38,376 nucleotides of DNA from Rhizobium sp. Q54 (GTDB lineage: Bacteria; Pseudomonadota; Alphaproteobacteria; CADEGL01). Position 1 is the stretch's first letter. Each line of letters opens with the position of its first letter. The notes under the pieces are model-generated. The model made no database searches. It was not told the DNA's origin and saw only the letters and a list, made by a program, of their open reading frames with translations. This document shows positions 17,006 to 26,026 of this stretch, piece by piece. The DNA lies in NCBI GenBank assembly GCA_945860095.1, contig CAMAPP010000014.1, positions 1-38,376 of the forward strand, given 5' to 3'. The translations under genes and the position numbers were made by a program.

Positions 17006-17742
17006 TATTTGACGGCCACGGCCAGGAAATTTTGGCTGAAAATGACGTCGCCATCGATATCGCCGGTTTCCACCGCGCGGTACAGGCGCAAAATCGCGCG
17101 AAAGAAATGCCAAAGTACCCAGCGCACGGCGCTTTTTGCGCCGTGGGGAATCGGGCGATCCTCGAAACATTCGACGCGCGCAAAACCCGAGGCGGTCAGC
17201 AATTGACCGATCGAGGCTCGGGTGAAGGCGATTTCATGAGTGAAGTCGCCGTATTGCGAGGCGCCCGGAAACGGCCCCTCGGCATTGCAGGTGTGCACGA
17301 TGAAACGCCCGTCGGGCTTGAGCGCGCGCAGCACCCGATCGACGAAGACCACGATCTCGCCTTTGGTGAAATGTTCGATGACGTCGAAGGCGATGATCGC
17401 GTCATAGGCGCGCTCGGGCGTGTTTGCCAACGCTTCCAGGACATCCCCCTCGCGCACGCCGGCGATGCCGAGCTTGGCGGCGAGGGCGATCTGTTCGGGC
17501 GAGCGGTCGATGCCGGCGATGTTTGTGTAGCCGAGGCCGCGCGCGAAATGGATGAGCGCGCCCGGTCCGCAGCCAAGCTCGAGGATCGCGGCATTGCGTG
17601 CGAGCGGAAAATGGCGGCGCACCAGGCGCTCGAGATAGGGGCGGCGGGGCGCGAAATCGGCAAGCGTCGTCCGGCCCGCCAAATCGCGGCGGCTGCGAGT
17701 ATAGGCGGCATAAATGCGCGCCCGGTAATACTCTTGGCTCAT
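17005..17742 (-). CDS. Class I SAM-dependent methyltransferase
   Basis: This 245-residue protein has SAM motif I ILELGCGPGALIHFARG (about 53-69), an acidic GIDRSPEQI strand and DAIIAFDVIEHFTKGEIVVFVDRVLRALKPDGRFIVHT, the usual type 11/12 layout. It opens the minus-strand glycan operon 17742 to 10406, so it probably methylates a sugar in the same product; the substrate is not known. The stop shares one base with the asparagine-synthase start. Confidence 0.85.
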   Translation of the reverse strand: MSQEYYRARIYAAYTRSRRDLAGRTTLADFAPRRPYLERLVRRHFPLARNAAILELGCGPGALIHFARGLGYTNIAGIDRSPEQIALAAKLGIAGVREGDVLEALANTPERAYDAIIAFDVIEHFTKGEIVVFVDRVLRALKPDGRFIVHTCNAEGPFPGASQYGDFTHEIAFTRASIGQLLTASGFARVECFEDRPIPHGAKSAVRWVLWHFFRAILRLYRAVETGDIDGDVIFSQNFLAVAVK

Positions 17743-17799
17743 GGCGTCTCCCGGCCCTTTCGAAGCAACCCACGTGCCATCGCAAGACTAGGCGCGGTA

Positions 17800-17840
17800 A
17801 GCGATTTTGTCACGATGTTTCAATAGTTTGCCTAGGGTTT
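17800..17840. promoter_or_regulatory. Divergent intergenic region with weak promoter-like boxes
   Basis: The 152-bp gap 17743-17894 separates two divergent glycan operons and should carry both promoters. TTGTCA at 17807-17812 (plus) and TTGAAA at 17823-17818 (minus) resemble -35 boxes, but neither has a good -10 at the right distance. The stretch is locally AT-richer than its surroundings, which supports a regulatory role. Confidence 0.25.
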
Positions 17841-17894
17841 GAGGGCGTCCAGGGGGGTCCTGGGCCGGGGGGTGCGGGGCTGGTATGAAGGGGG

Positions 17895-19058
17895 ATGCGA
17901 ATTCTTCACGCAATTTCGAGCCTCGCGCCCGCGCTCGGCGGCCCGTCCAAGGCCTGTATCGAAATGGCGCGGGCGGTCGCGGCGCGCGGCCATGAGGTCG
18001 AGATCTATACAACCGATTGGGGCCTTGAGGGCAAGGTTCCCGCCGATGGCCGGGCGGTCGAGGACGGCGGCGTCGCCGTGCGCTATTTCCCCGTCCATGC
18101 CCCGCGCTTCTGGAAGACTTCCCTGCCGATGTGCGCCGCGCTGCGGCGGAACATTGCCGGTTTTGACGTCGTCCATCTTCATTCGCTTTATCTGTTCCAC
18201 GACTGGGCGGTGCCGGTGCTATGCCGGCGCGCGGGCGTGCCCTATATCCTGCGGCCCCACGGTACGCTCGATCCCTATATCCGCAGGCGGCATCGCTGGC
18301 GGAAGGCGCTGGCGGAGGTTCTGTACCAGGATCGCGCCCTGCGCCGCGCGGCGGCGATTCACTACACGACCGCGGAGGAAATGCGCCTGGCCACGCCGCC
18401 CGCCCATGGCGCGCGGGGGATGGTGGTGCCGAACGGCTTCGACCTCGCCGAATTCGACCGCATGCCGGACGGCCATGGGTTTCGCGCGCGCTATCCCGAA
18501 ACCGCCGGGCGGCGCATCGTCTTGTTCCTCGGGCGGCTGCACGGAAAAAAAGGCCTCGACCTTCTGATCCCGGCCTTTGCGCGCGTTTTGGCCGCGCGGC
18601 CGGATTTGCACTTGATCGTGGCCGGGCCCGATGACGGCGTGGCGGCGGAGCTTGGGCGCTGGGTCGCGCGCGAAGGCATCGCGGGCCGGGTCAGCGCGAT
18701 CGGCATGCTCGCGGGCGAGGACAAGAAGATGGCGCTCGCCGCCGCCGAGCTGTTCGTGCTGCCGTCCTATAGCGAGAATTTCGGCATCGCGGTGCTCGAG
18801 GCCATGGCGGCGGGTTTGCCGGTCCTGATTTCGGACCAGGTCAATCTGTGGCGCGAAATCTCCGATGCTTCGGCCGGCATCGTCGTCGCGTGTCGCGCGG
18901 ACGCGGTCGAGGCAGGCCTTGCGCGTCTGCTCGACGACCCCGACATGGCGCGGCGCATGGGCCGGGCGGGTGCGGCGCTCGCGCGCGAGAAATTTACCTG
19001 GCCGCTCGTGGCGGCGGCGCTCGAGGCGCTCTATGTCTCGGTGCGCGTAAGCAAATAA
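17895..19058 (+). CDS. Glycosyltransferase family 4
   Basis: The 387-residue GT4 enzyme opens with MRILHAISSLAPALGGPSKA (glycine-rich acceptor loop) and has VHLHSLYLF, YILRPHGTLDP, FLGRLHGKKGLDLLI and LPSYSENFGIAVLEAMAAGLPVLI. The ENFGIAVLE segment carries the family glutamates. The ATG follows GAAGGGGG directly, an unusually close spacing; no better in-frame start is visible. Its end overlaps the convergent carbamoyltransferase gene by 28 bp. Donor and acceptor are unknown. Confidence 0.92.
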   Translation: MRILHAISSLAPALGGPSKACIEMARAVAARGHEVEIYTTDWGLEGKVPADGRAVEDGGVAVRYFPVHAPRFWKTSLPMCAALRRNIAGFDVVHLHSLYLFHDWAVPVLCRRAGVPYILRPHGTLDPYIRRRHRWRKALAEVLYQDRALRRAAAIHYTTAEEMRLATPPAHGARGMVVPNGFDLAEFDRMPDGHGFRARYPETAGRRIVLFLGRLHGKKGLDLLIPAFARVLAARPDLHLIVAGPDDGVAAELGRWVAREGIAGRVSAIGMLAGEDKKMALAAAELFVLPSYSENFGIAVLEAMAAGLPVLISDQVNLWREISDASAGIVVACRADAVEAGLARLLDDPDMARRMGRAGAALAREKFTWPLVAAALEALYVSVRVSK

Positions 19059-20782
19059 TCGCCGAGCGCGAGGACGTCCATCTTGGTGCGCAGGAAGCAG
19101 TCGAGCGCTTGCTCGGGCGTGCACACGACCGGCTCGTTCTCGTTGAACGAGGTGTTCAGAACCATGGGTACGCCGGTCTCGGCGGCGAAGCTCGAAATCA
19201 GCCGGTGATAGCGCGGATTGGCGCTGCGCGCGACGGTTTGCAGCCGGCCCGAACCGTCGACATGGCAAACGGCGGGAATGCGCTCGCGTTTCTCGGGCCG
19301 AATCTGGAAGACTTGCGTCATGAACGGCACGTCGTCGTCGGTCTCGAACCACGACGGCGCTTCCTCGCGCAACACCGAGGGCGCGAAGGGCCGGAAGCCT
19401 TCGCGCCGCTTGATCTTGCGATTGAGGACGTCCTTCATGTCCGCACGGCGGGGGTCGGCGAGGATCGAGCGGTTGCCGAGCGCGCGCGGCCCCCATTCCA
19501 TCCTCCCCTGGAACCAGCCGACGATCTTGCCGTCGGCGATGGCGCGCGCCACGCGCCCACAGAGCGCGCCTTCGTCGCTTATGCGCTCGGGACGGCAGCC
19601 GGATGCTTCGATTTCGCGTGCGCGCCCCGCCAGTGCCGCGCGCACGGCTTCGTCGGCGTATTCCGGTCCCCAATGCGCATGATCCATGACGAAGCGCCGC
19701 GCGCCGCCCGTGCGCCGCCAGATCTCGAACGCCGCTCCGACCGCGCCGCCCGCATCGCCCGCGGCCGCCTGGACATAGCAGCGTCGATACGGGGTTTGGC
19801 CGTACAACCTGCCATTGGCCACCGAATTGAAGCCGCAGCCGCCCGCGAGCGCGATATTGTCCGTGCCGTGGCGGCCGTGCAGGACGCGGTAAAGCGTGAA
19901 CACCGCTTCCTCGAACATGGCTTGGGCCGAACGCGCGATGTCGCGATGGCGATCCTCGAGCGGCGCATCCGGCGGTCGCGCGGGCCCAAGCAATTCCTCG
20001 AGGGCCGGGGTGAACAACCGGCCGCCGGACGGCGCGCCTCCCGACCACTCGTAATTCACGCGCTCGGTATGGTGCCGGAAATAACGCAGATCCAGCGCAA
20101 ACGTTCCGTCGCGCGCTACGCGCACGATGCGCCGCATGTCGTCGAGCCGTGTGGGTACGCCGTAGGGCGCGAGGCCCATGACCTTGTATTCGTCGCCGTA
20201 ATGCGGAAAGCCGAGATAACGGGTGATTGCCTCATAAAAGATACCGAGCGAGTGCGGAAACATCACACGGCCCTCGACGGTCAGGGCCTGGCCTTGTCCC
20301 AGGCCCCACGCAGCCGATGAGAAATCGCCGAAGCCGTCGATGGACACGACGCTCGCGCGTTCGAAGGGCGAGATGAGGAAGGCCGAGGCCAGATGGCAAA
20401 GATGGTGTTCGACGTGATGCACGGTTCCGGAGAAACGCGCGTCCGGGAAGGCGTTGTCGAGTTCGGTTTCGATGCCTCGCCATTTTCGCGCATTGCGTAG
20501 CCGCTCGGCCACGAGGCCTAGGCTCGGCCGGTGCAGGAGCGCATAGGCGATCTTGCGCCCCAGCCGGGCGCGTGGATCGCGGTTGATCGCGACATGGGTC
20601 ACGTCCTTGAGCGCGATGCCGCCCGCCTCCAGGCAATAGGCGATGGCCTGGGCGGGAAAGCCCGCCCAATGCTTGATGCGCCGGAAGCGCTCTTCCTCGG
20701 CGGCCGCGACCAATACCCCGTCGGTGACGAGACAGGCCGAGGAATCGCCGTGATAGGCGTTAAGGCCGAGAATATGGACCAC
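19031..20782 (-). CDS. Carbamoyltransferase, NodU/CmcH family
   Basis: The protein (583 residues) has the two family domains. The Kae1-like N-terminal part has HGDSSA at 11-16, the HHLCH metal motif at 126-130 and VSIDGFGDFSS. The C-terminal part has GWFQGRMEWGPRALGNRSILADPR and PFAPSVL. Family members make carbamoyl-adenylate from carbamoyl phosphate and ATP, then transfer the carbamoyl group to a hydroxyl, for example on Nod factors or antibiotics. Here the acceptor is probably a sugar of the surface glycan. It lies 3 nt downstream of the GT2 gene, probably in one transcript. Confidence 0.94.
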   Translation of the reverse strand: MVHILGLNAYHGDSSACLVTDGVLVAAAEEERFRRIKHWAGFPAQAIAYCLEAGGIALKDVTHVAINRDPRARLGRKIAYALLHRPSLGLVAERLRNARKWRGIETELDNAFPDARFSGTVHHVEHHLCHLASAFLISPFERASVVSIDGFGDFSSAAWGLGQGQALTVEGRVMFPHSLGIFYEAITRYLGFPHYGDEYKVMGLAPYGVPTRLDDMRRIVRVARDGTFALDLRYFRHHTERVNYEWSGGAPSGGRLFTPALEELLGPARPPDAPLEDRHRDIARSAQAMFEEAVFTLYRVLHGRHGTDNIALAGGCGFNSVANGRLYGQTPYRRCYVQAAAGDAGGAVGAAFEIWRRTGGARRFVMDHAHWGPEYADEAVRAALAGRAREIEASGCRPERISDEGALCGRVARAIADGKIVGWFQGRMEWGPRALGNRSILADPRRADMKDVLNRKIKRREGFRPFAPSVLREEAPSWFETDDDVPFMTQVFQIRPEKRERIPAVCHVDGSGRLQTVARSANPRYHRLISSFAAETGVPMVLNTSFNENEPVVCTPEQALDCFLRTKMDVLALGDYLLTRTET

Positions 20783-20785
20783 GGC

Positions 20786-21562
20786 TCAATCGCCGCGCGC
20801 GAGTTTGTGGTCGATCAGATAGAGTTTCAAGATGAACTCCGCCGCCGTGCGCTGGAAGCAATAGTGCAGGCCCGCGCGGCCATCGAGGATGAGGCCGCGC
20901 GCGAGCAACGCGTAAAAGAACGTCGCGAACGGCATGACATAGGTGCAGCGGCGCAGCCGGTCGGCCAGGCCCAGTTCGCCGAACGCGGCATCGGCGAGCT
21001 TCGCCGCCTCGATTCCCATATAGCGATTTTGCGAGGCGATCCAATGGGCCAGCCCCTTGCGGTCGTCGTGCAGGATGGGATGGCGCAAATCGGCGACGGC
21101 GCCGTCGATCTCGACCTCGTCGGTATGGCCGTCCTGATGGAAGCGGCCGCGCGCGCGGCGAAAGAGGCGCGGGCGCGGCGGGTACAGCGTCGCGCGCAGC
21201 CGGCGGCCATGGACGCAATACACAAAGCGTGTGCGATAAGCGGCGATATCGGGCCCGGGCGCCAACGCGCCGATTTCCGCCACCAGGCCTTCGGTCAGCA
21301 CGTAATCGGCATCGAGCCGCATCATCCACTCGGTGCGAATGCCGGTTTCGGTTTGCCCGAAGGTCCATTGATTGGCGTGGTTGTCGAAAGGCCGGACGAA
21401 GACGCGCACATTGGAATGGCGCCGGGCGATGGCGAGCGTGTCGTCGGTGCTCGCGCTGTCGACGATCACGATATCGGGCGCCCAGGTCAGGCGGTCGAGC
21501 GTGCGGCCGATATTCGGCGCCTCGTTATAGGTCAGAATGACCGGGGTGATCTGATCGTGCAC
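20786..21562 (-). CDS. Glycosyltransferase family 2 (WaaE/KdtX-like)
   Basis: This 258-residue GT-A enzyme starts at GTG 21562 with GGGAG 7 nt upstream. TYNEAPNIGRTLDRL (11-25), VDSASTDDT (34-42) and DAD at 84-86 form the nucleotide-sugar and metal site. FHQDGHTDEVEIDGAV and the following segment resemble LPS core beta-glycosyltransferases of the WaaE/KdtX type, but there is no strict family proof. It shares a short operon with the carbamoyltransferase. Confidence 0.88.
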   Translation of the reverse strand: MHDQITPVILTYNEAPNIGRTLDRLTWAPDIVIVDSASTDDTLAIARRHSNVRVFVRPFDNHANQWTFGQTETGIRTEWMMRLDADYVLTEGLVAEIGALAPGPDIAAYRTRFVYCVHGRRLRATLYPPRPRLFRRARGRFHQDGHTDEVEIDGAVADLRHPILHDDRKGLAHWIASQNRYMGIEAAKLADAAFGELGLADRLRRCTYVMPFATFFYALLARGLILDGRAGLHYCFQRTAAEFILKLYLIDHKLARGD

Positions 21563-21643
21563 CGCGCAACTCCCGCGCGGGTCCTGGCCGTGCCGCGCGC
21601 CCCAAGATAGGTGCGCGCCGCCGGCCCCCGCAAGCGCACTCGC

Positions 21644-21703
21644 ACACCTGGCCCCCGAACACCTCGCCCCCGCGCATCTCGCCCCCGATCACCTCGCCAT
21701 AGC
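21644..21703. repeat. 15-bp tandem repeat array, about four units
   Basis: Units such as acacctcgcccccga repeat three times plus a partial fourth, between the divergent GT2 and GT4 genes. One plus-strand frame reads a HLAPE/HLAPA/HLAPD pentapeptide run ending at a TAA (21723-21725), without a clear start. The 190-bp gap 21563-21752 otherwise shows only the ribosome site for the GT4 gene. Confidence 0.75.
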
Positions 21704-21752
21704 CGCCACCGTGCCGCGCGGCTAAGGTGGCGCGGCTTCAAGGACAGCGACG

Positions 21753-22940
21753 GTGCGTCTGCTCATCCACGACTTCGCGGGGCATCCCTTCGCGGTGCAG
21801 CTCAGCCGGGCGCTCGCGCGCCGCGGCCATACGGTCCTGCATGTCTATGCCGCGGCCAATCCGACGCCCAAGGGCGCGCTCGCGCCGAAGCCGGACGATC
21901 CCGATGGCCTCGCCATAGAAGGTCTTGCAATCAACGGCCGCGGCGCCTATGCGCGCGACAATTTTTTCAGCCGGTATCGTTACGAACGCGCCTATGGCCG
22001 CGCCCTGGCCGCGCGCGTGGGCCTCTGGCGGCCCGAGGTGGCGGTGTTCTGCAATACCCCCCTCGACGCGCTGGTCCCTGCCTGCCGCGCCGGGCGCGAG
22101 TTTGGCGTGCGTACCGTGTTGTGGATGCAGGACTTGCTGGGCTTGGCGGCGTTCCGCATCCTCGCCCGCCGCCTGCCGATCCTCGGCGCAGCAATCGGCT
22201 GGCACCACATCCGGCTCGAACGCCGCCTGGCGCGCGCGGCCGATGCCGTGGTCGCGATCACCGGGGATTTCGTGCCCATCCTTGTCGGTTGGGGCGTGCC
22301 GCGCGCGCGCATCGCGGTCATCGCCAATTGGGGGCCGCTCGGCGAAATCGTGCCGGGCCCGCGCGACAATGAATGGGCGCGCGCGCACGCCTTGGGCGCG
22401 CGGCCGGTGTTTCTCTACGCGGGCATGATGGGGATGAAGCACGATCCGGGCTTGATCCTCGATCTCGCCCGGCATTTCGGCGCGCGCGCCGATGTCGTCG
22501 TCGTGTCCGAGGGCCGCGGCGCCGATATTCTGCGCGCCGCCGCCGCGACCAAAGGTCTTGGAAATCTGCTGATCCTGCCCTTCCAGCCCTATGACAGGCT
22601 CGGCGAGGTGTTGGCCGCGGGCGATGTCATGCTGGCGGTGCTCGAAGCCGAGGCGGGCGCCTTCGCCGTGCCGTCCAAGGTCCTGGGGTATTTCTGCGCG
22701 GGCCGTCCGGTGCTCGCCGCAATCCCCGCGGAAAATCTCGCCGCCCGGCTCATCGTCGAAACCGGCGCGGGCGTGGTCGTGGCGCCGGGCGACCGGGATT
22801 CCTGGCTGGCGCAAGCCGAGCGCCTACTTGCGGATGCGCCCGCCCGCGCGCGCATGGCGCAAGCGGGACGCGCCCATGCCGAGGCGGCGTTCGATGTCGA
22901 GGCGATCGCGGCGCGGTTCGAGGCCGTGCTCGGAGCCTAG
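21753..22940 (+). CDS. Glycosyltransferase family 4
   Basis: This 395-residue protein starts at GTG 21753, with AAGGA at 21740-21744 as ribosome site. The N-terminal part has MRLLIHDFAGHPFAVQLSRALARRGH, then a long hydrophobic region (WMQDLLGLAAFRILARRLPIL) that may touch the membrane. The C-terminal part has FLYAGMMGMKHDPGLIL and VPSKVLGYFCAGRPVLAAIP, the donor region of the subgroup that includes WbuB-like enzymes. It should add a sugar to the growing surface glycan; specificity is unknown. Confidence 0.9.
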   Translation: MRLLIHDFAGHPFAVQLSRALARRGHTVLHVYAAANPTPKGALAPKPDDPDGLAIEGLAINGRGAYARDNFFSRYRYERAYGRALAARVGLWRPEVAVFCNTPLDALVPACRAGREFGVRTVLWMQDLLGLAAFRILARRLPILGAAIGWHHIRLERRLARAADAVVAITGDFVPILVGWGVPRARIAVIANWGPLGEIVPGPRDNEWARAHALGARPVFLYAGMMGMKHDPGLILDLARHFGARADVVVVSEGRGADILRAAAATKGLGNLLILPFQPYDRLGEVLAAGDVMLAVLEAEAGAFAVPSKVLGYFCAGRPVLAAIPAENLAARLIVETGAGVVVAPGDRDSWLAQAERLLADAPARARMAQAGRAHAEAAFDVEAIAARFEAVLGA

Positions 22941-23037
22941 GCGTCGCGCAGGGACTTTGGCCGGGCGGGCGAATCCGATATACCAACGCCATGATGGACG
23001 AACGCATACTCGGCGCGGCCAAGACGAGAGACGGGCG

Positions 23038-24501
23038 GTGACGCGGCGCTCGGATCTTGCCGCGCTGATCGAGCGCCTGGGCGGCGCCGGCGTGCTGTGC
23101 GTCGGCGACGTCATGCTCGACCGCTATGTTTACGGCAAGGTCGAACGCATTTCGCCCGAAGCGCCCATCCCCGTTCTTCTGGTCGAGCGCGAGACCGCCA
23201 TGCTGGGTGGCGCCGGCAATGTGGTGCGCAATCTGGTGGCTGTCGGCGCGCACCCGACCTTCGTCTCGGTCGTTGGCAACGACCCGGCCGGGCGCGAGGT
23301 CAGCTCCCTCATCGCCGCGATCGAGGGGGTCGAGCCCTATCTCAATGTCGAGCGCGGCCGGGTCACCACGATCAAGGCGCGCTACGTCGCCTCGAACCAG
23401 CAATTGCTGCGCGCGGACCGCGAAACCGTGATGCCGGTCGCGGTCTCGGTCGCCGACGATCTCCGCCGCATCGCCGAAAACGCGCTTCGCGAGACTTCGG
23501 CGGTGGTGCTGTCGGATTACGGCAAAGGCGTGCTGACCCCCGATTTGACGCGCGCCGTGATCGAGGCCGCGCGCGCGGTGGGCAAGCCCGTCATCGTCGA
23601 TCCCAAGGGCAAGGATTTCGGCCGCTATCGCGGGGCGACGATCCTCACCCCCAATCGCGCCGAACTCGCCGAGGCCACGGGCCGCGCGCTCAACGACGAG
23701 GCGGAAATCGTCGAGGCCGCGCGCGCGCTGGTGCGCGACTTCGCGCTGGGCGCGGTTCTGGTCACGCGCGGCGGCGACGGCATGACCCTGGTCGAGGGCG
23801 ACCGCGCGCCCTTGCACCTTGCCGCCGAGGCGCGCGAGGTGTTCGACGTGTCGGGGGCGGGCGATACGGTCGTGGCGATACTCGCCGCCGCCATGGCGGC
23901 GGGCTTGGCGCTGGCCGATGCCGCGCGTCTTGCGAACACGGCGGCCGGCATCGTCGTCGGCAAGATCGGCACGGCGGTCGCATCCGGCGCCGAAATCTAC
24001 GGCGCGCTGCACGACCAAGATTTGCGCGCCGGCGAGGGCAAGTTCGCCGCCCATGCCGCGGCTCTGGCGCGCGTCGCGTCCTGGAGGGCGGAGGGCAACA
24101 CGATCGGCTTCACCAACGGCGTGTTCGACCTGCTCCATCCCGGCCATGTCTCGCTTCTGACCCAGGCCAAGGCCGCGTGCGACAAATTGGTGGTCGGCTT
24201 GAATGGCGACGCCTCGGTCGCGCGCCTCAAGGGCCCGACGCGCCCGATTCAGAACGAATCGGCGCGCGCCGCCGTGCTCGCCTCGCTCGAATCGGTCGAT
24301 CTCGTGGTGGTGTTCGGCGACGACACGCCGGAGACGTTGATCGAGGAGATCCGTCCCGACGTGCTGGTCAAGGGCGCGGACTACCGCGTCGATCAGGTCG
24401 TCGGCGCCGAGATCGTCGCCAAGCACGGCGGCAAGGTCGTGCTCGCCGAACTCGTGGCCGGACACAGCACGACCAATACCATCGCGAAGATGACGAAGTG
24501 A
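23038..24501 (+). CDS. hldE: Bifunctional heptose 7-phosphate kinase / heptose 1-phosphate adenylyltransferase
   Basis: The protein (487 residues) is a fusion of two enzymes. The ribokinase-like part (about 1-325) has GDVMLDRY, GGAGNVVRNL, LSDYGKGVL, VDPKGKDF and DVSGAGDTVVA. The adenylyltransferase part (about 350-487) has TNGVFDLLHPGHV with the HxGH motif, and VKGADYRVDQVVG. It makes ADP-D-glycero-beta-D-manno-heptose for LPS core. Both active sites look complete. The start GTG at 23038 overlaps the TGA of a 16-residue upstream ORF (22991-23041). The ribosome site is weak. Confidence 0.96.
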   Translation: MTRRSDLAALIERLGGAGVLCVGDVMLDRYVYGKVERISPEAPIPVLLVERETAMLGGAGNVVRNLVAVGAHPTFVSVVGNDPAGREVSSLIAAIEGVEPYLNVERGRVTTIKARYVASNQQLLRADRETVMPVAVSVADDLRRIAENALRETSAVVLSDYGKGVLTPDLTRAVIEAARAVGKPVIVDPKGKDFGRYRGATILTPNRAELAEATGRALNDEAEIVEAARALVRDFALGAVLVTRGGDGMTLVEGDRAPLHLAAEAREVFDVSGAGDTVVAILAAAMAAGLALADAARLANTAAGIVVGKIGTAVASGAEIYGALHDQDLRAGEGKFAAHAAALARVASWRAEGNTIGFTNGVFDLLHPGHVSLLTQAKAACDKLVVGLNGDASVARLKGPTRPIQNESARAAVLASLESVDLVVVFGDDTPETLIEEIRPDVLVKGADYRVDQVVGAEIVAKHGGKVVLAELVAGHSTTNTIAKMTK

Positions 24502-24522
24502 CCCGACGCGAAGCGGCGGGTC
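24500..24522. terminator. Strong hairpin between convergent hldE and GT-C genes
   Basis: GACCCGACGC at 24500-24509 pairs with GCGGCGGGTC at 24513-24522 around a GAA loop, a 10-position stem with one mismatch. It lies directly between the two convergent stop codons and overlaps the hldE TGA. No T-run follows, but symmetry and position fit a shared terminator. Confidence 0.55.
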
Positions 24523-24523
24523 G

Positions 24524-26026
24524 TCAGTCGGTCTGGGCGCTGCCGTAAATCGTGCCCTCGAGCACGAAACGCCCGAGTTCCGGTTGCATCCGGCGCTTCA
24601 GGGCGAACTCCTCGTCCACGCCGAAATACGCGCGCGCCAATTCGCGCCGCTTGGCGACGAGCGCACTGCGGGCGTCTAGATAGGCCGCGCGCGGCTCTCC
24701 CGGCGCGCTATGGCCCTCGATGAGAACCAGACGCCGCGCCGTGCCCGGCGCGCAGTCGGCGTTCAACAGATACAAGCTCACGCAGGCAGGGCCGGAGTTT
24801 CGCAGGTTCCAATACGCCACGGGATCGGACAGGATCACGACATCGCCCGCGCCCGTATTGGCGGCGACGAAGGCGCGAATTTCCTCGAACGGCACCACGG
24901 TGTTGCGCTTGAACGGCGTGTCGTTGCCTCTGAGATTGGCAAGCGCGCCGAAAGCGGTCACGAGCGCGACCGCGACGAGCGCCGTCCGCGCGGTGCGGCG
25001 CGCAAGGAAATGATGGGCGAACAGGACCGAAAGCGCGAGCGCGAGATAGGCGAAGGAGCGCGGCTTGGCGAAGCCTAGCGCGACCATGGCCACGAGGGCG
25101 GCGAACTGGAACGCGAGGACCCGGGTTTGACGGTCGCCCAGGCCGCGCGCGAGCACGAACGCCGCGAAGGCACCCAGCGGAACGAGCGCGATGGATTGCA
25201 CGATGCCGAGGCTGTGGCCGCCGAGAAAGCCGATCGCCGTCATCGCCGCGGCGGTGATGGGCCGGCTGCCCACGAATTGCGAGGCCATGTAGTCCGTGGG
25301 CGCGCCGTGGAGGCTGCCGGCAAGGGTCGCAAGACCGGGCAAGGCGAACGCCAGGCATAGCGCGCCCTGGCCGATTTCCCGGCGCAACCGGAACCGGCCC
25401 GACACCATCCGGTCGGCCGCCAGCAGTGGATAGACGAATACGCCGAGGAAATTGACCGACACGAGCACGCCGGCCGCGGCGGACGACGCGATGGCCGCGC
25501 GTCCGGCCGCGCGCTCGCGAACGTGGAAATACAGCGTTGCCATGAACACCAGGCCGTACATCGGGTACCAGCGGATCGCGTCGCCCTGGCTCACGAGAAG
25601 CGGCGTGGTCGCCAGCAAGAGGAGGGCGATCAGGCGCTCGGCGGACGAGGCGCCGGCATGGCCTTGGCCGGACACATCGAGGCGCAGCAGAAGACGGTGG
25701 GCGATGGCCACCGCGCCCGTGCTCATGGCCAGCGATAGCGCGCGCAGGCCCGCTTCGCCCGCGCCGGAAGCGTGCAGCAGATAGAAGGCGAGATAGGACA
25801 GCGGCGGATGGACGTCGTAGGCGCTGGCGAAGGCCTTGAGCAGCGCGAGCGCCCCCGCCACCTTTTCGAGCAGGTCGAGCGTGTAAATCTCGTCGTCGAA
25901 GGCCGGCCGAAACACCCGCCCGCCGAGCAGGGCGATCGCCGCATGGGCGCAGGCGGCGAACGCGGTTTCGCCCCAGAAGCCGCGGGCGCCCCGTGCGGTC
26001 GCATCCGTCGCGTCGTCCGCTCTCAT
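24524..26026 (-). CDS. Membrane glycosyltransferase, GT39/ArnT-like (GT-C fold)
   Basis: The 500-residue protein has about 10-12 hydrophobic helices. FRPAFDDEIYTLDLL, with its DDE motif in the first periplasmic loop, and the following DVHPPLSYLAFYLLH are the hallmark of GT39/GT83 (PMT, ArnT) enzymes, which use polyprenyl-phosphate sugars outside the membrane. The ATG overlaps the DprE2-like stop (ATGA), so it is the last gene of the DprE1/DprE2/UbiA operon. That context suggests it uses polyprenyl-phosphate arabinose as donor (inference). The acceptor is unknown. Confidence 0.85.
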   Translation of the reverse strand: MRADDATDATARGARGFWGETAFAACAHAAIALLGGRVFRPAFDDEIYTLDLLEKVAGALALLKAFASAYDVHPPLSYLAFYLLHASGAGEAGLRALSLAMSTGAVAIAHRLLLRLDVSGQGHAGASSAERLIALLLLATTPLLVSQGDAIRWYPMYGLVFMATLYFHVRERAAGRAAIASSAAAGVLVSVNFLGVFVYPLLAADRMVSGRFRLRREIGQGALCLAFALPGLATLAGSLHGAPTDYMASQFVGSRPITAAAMTAIGFLGGHSLGIVQSIALVPLGAFAAFVLARGLGDRQTRVLAFQFAALVAMVALGFAKPRSFAYLALALSVLFAHHFLARRTARTALVAVALVTAFGALANLRGNDTPFKRNTVVPFEEIRAFVAANTGAGDVVILSDPVAYWNLRNSGPACVSLYLLNADCAPGTARRLVLIEGHSAPGEPRAAYLDARSALVAKRRELARAYFGVDEEFALKRRMQPELGRFVLEGTIYGSAQTD

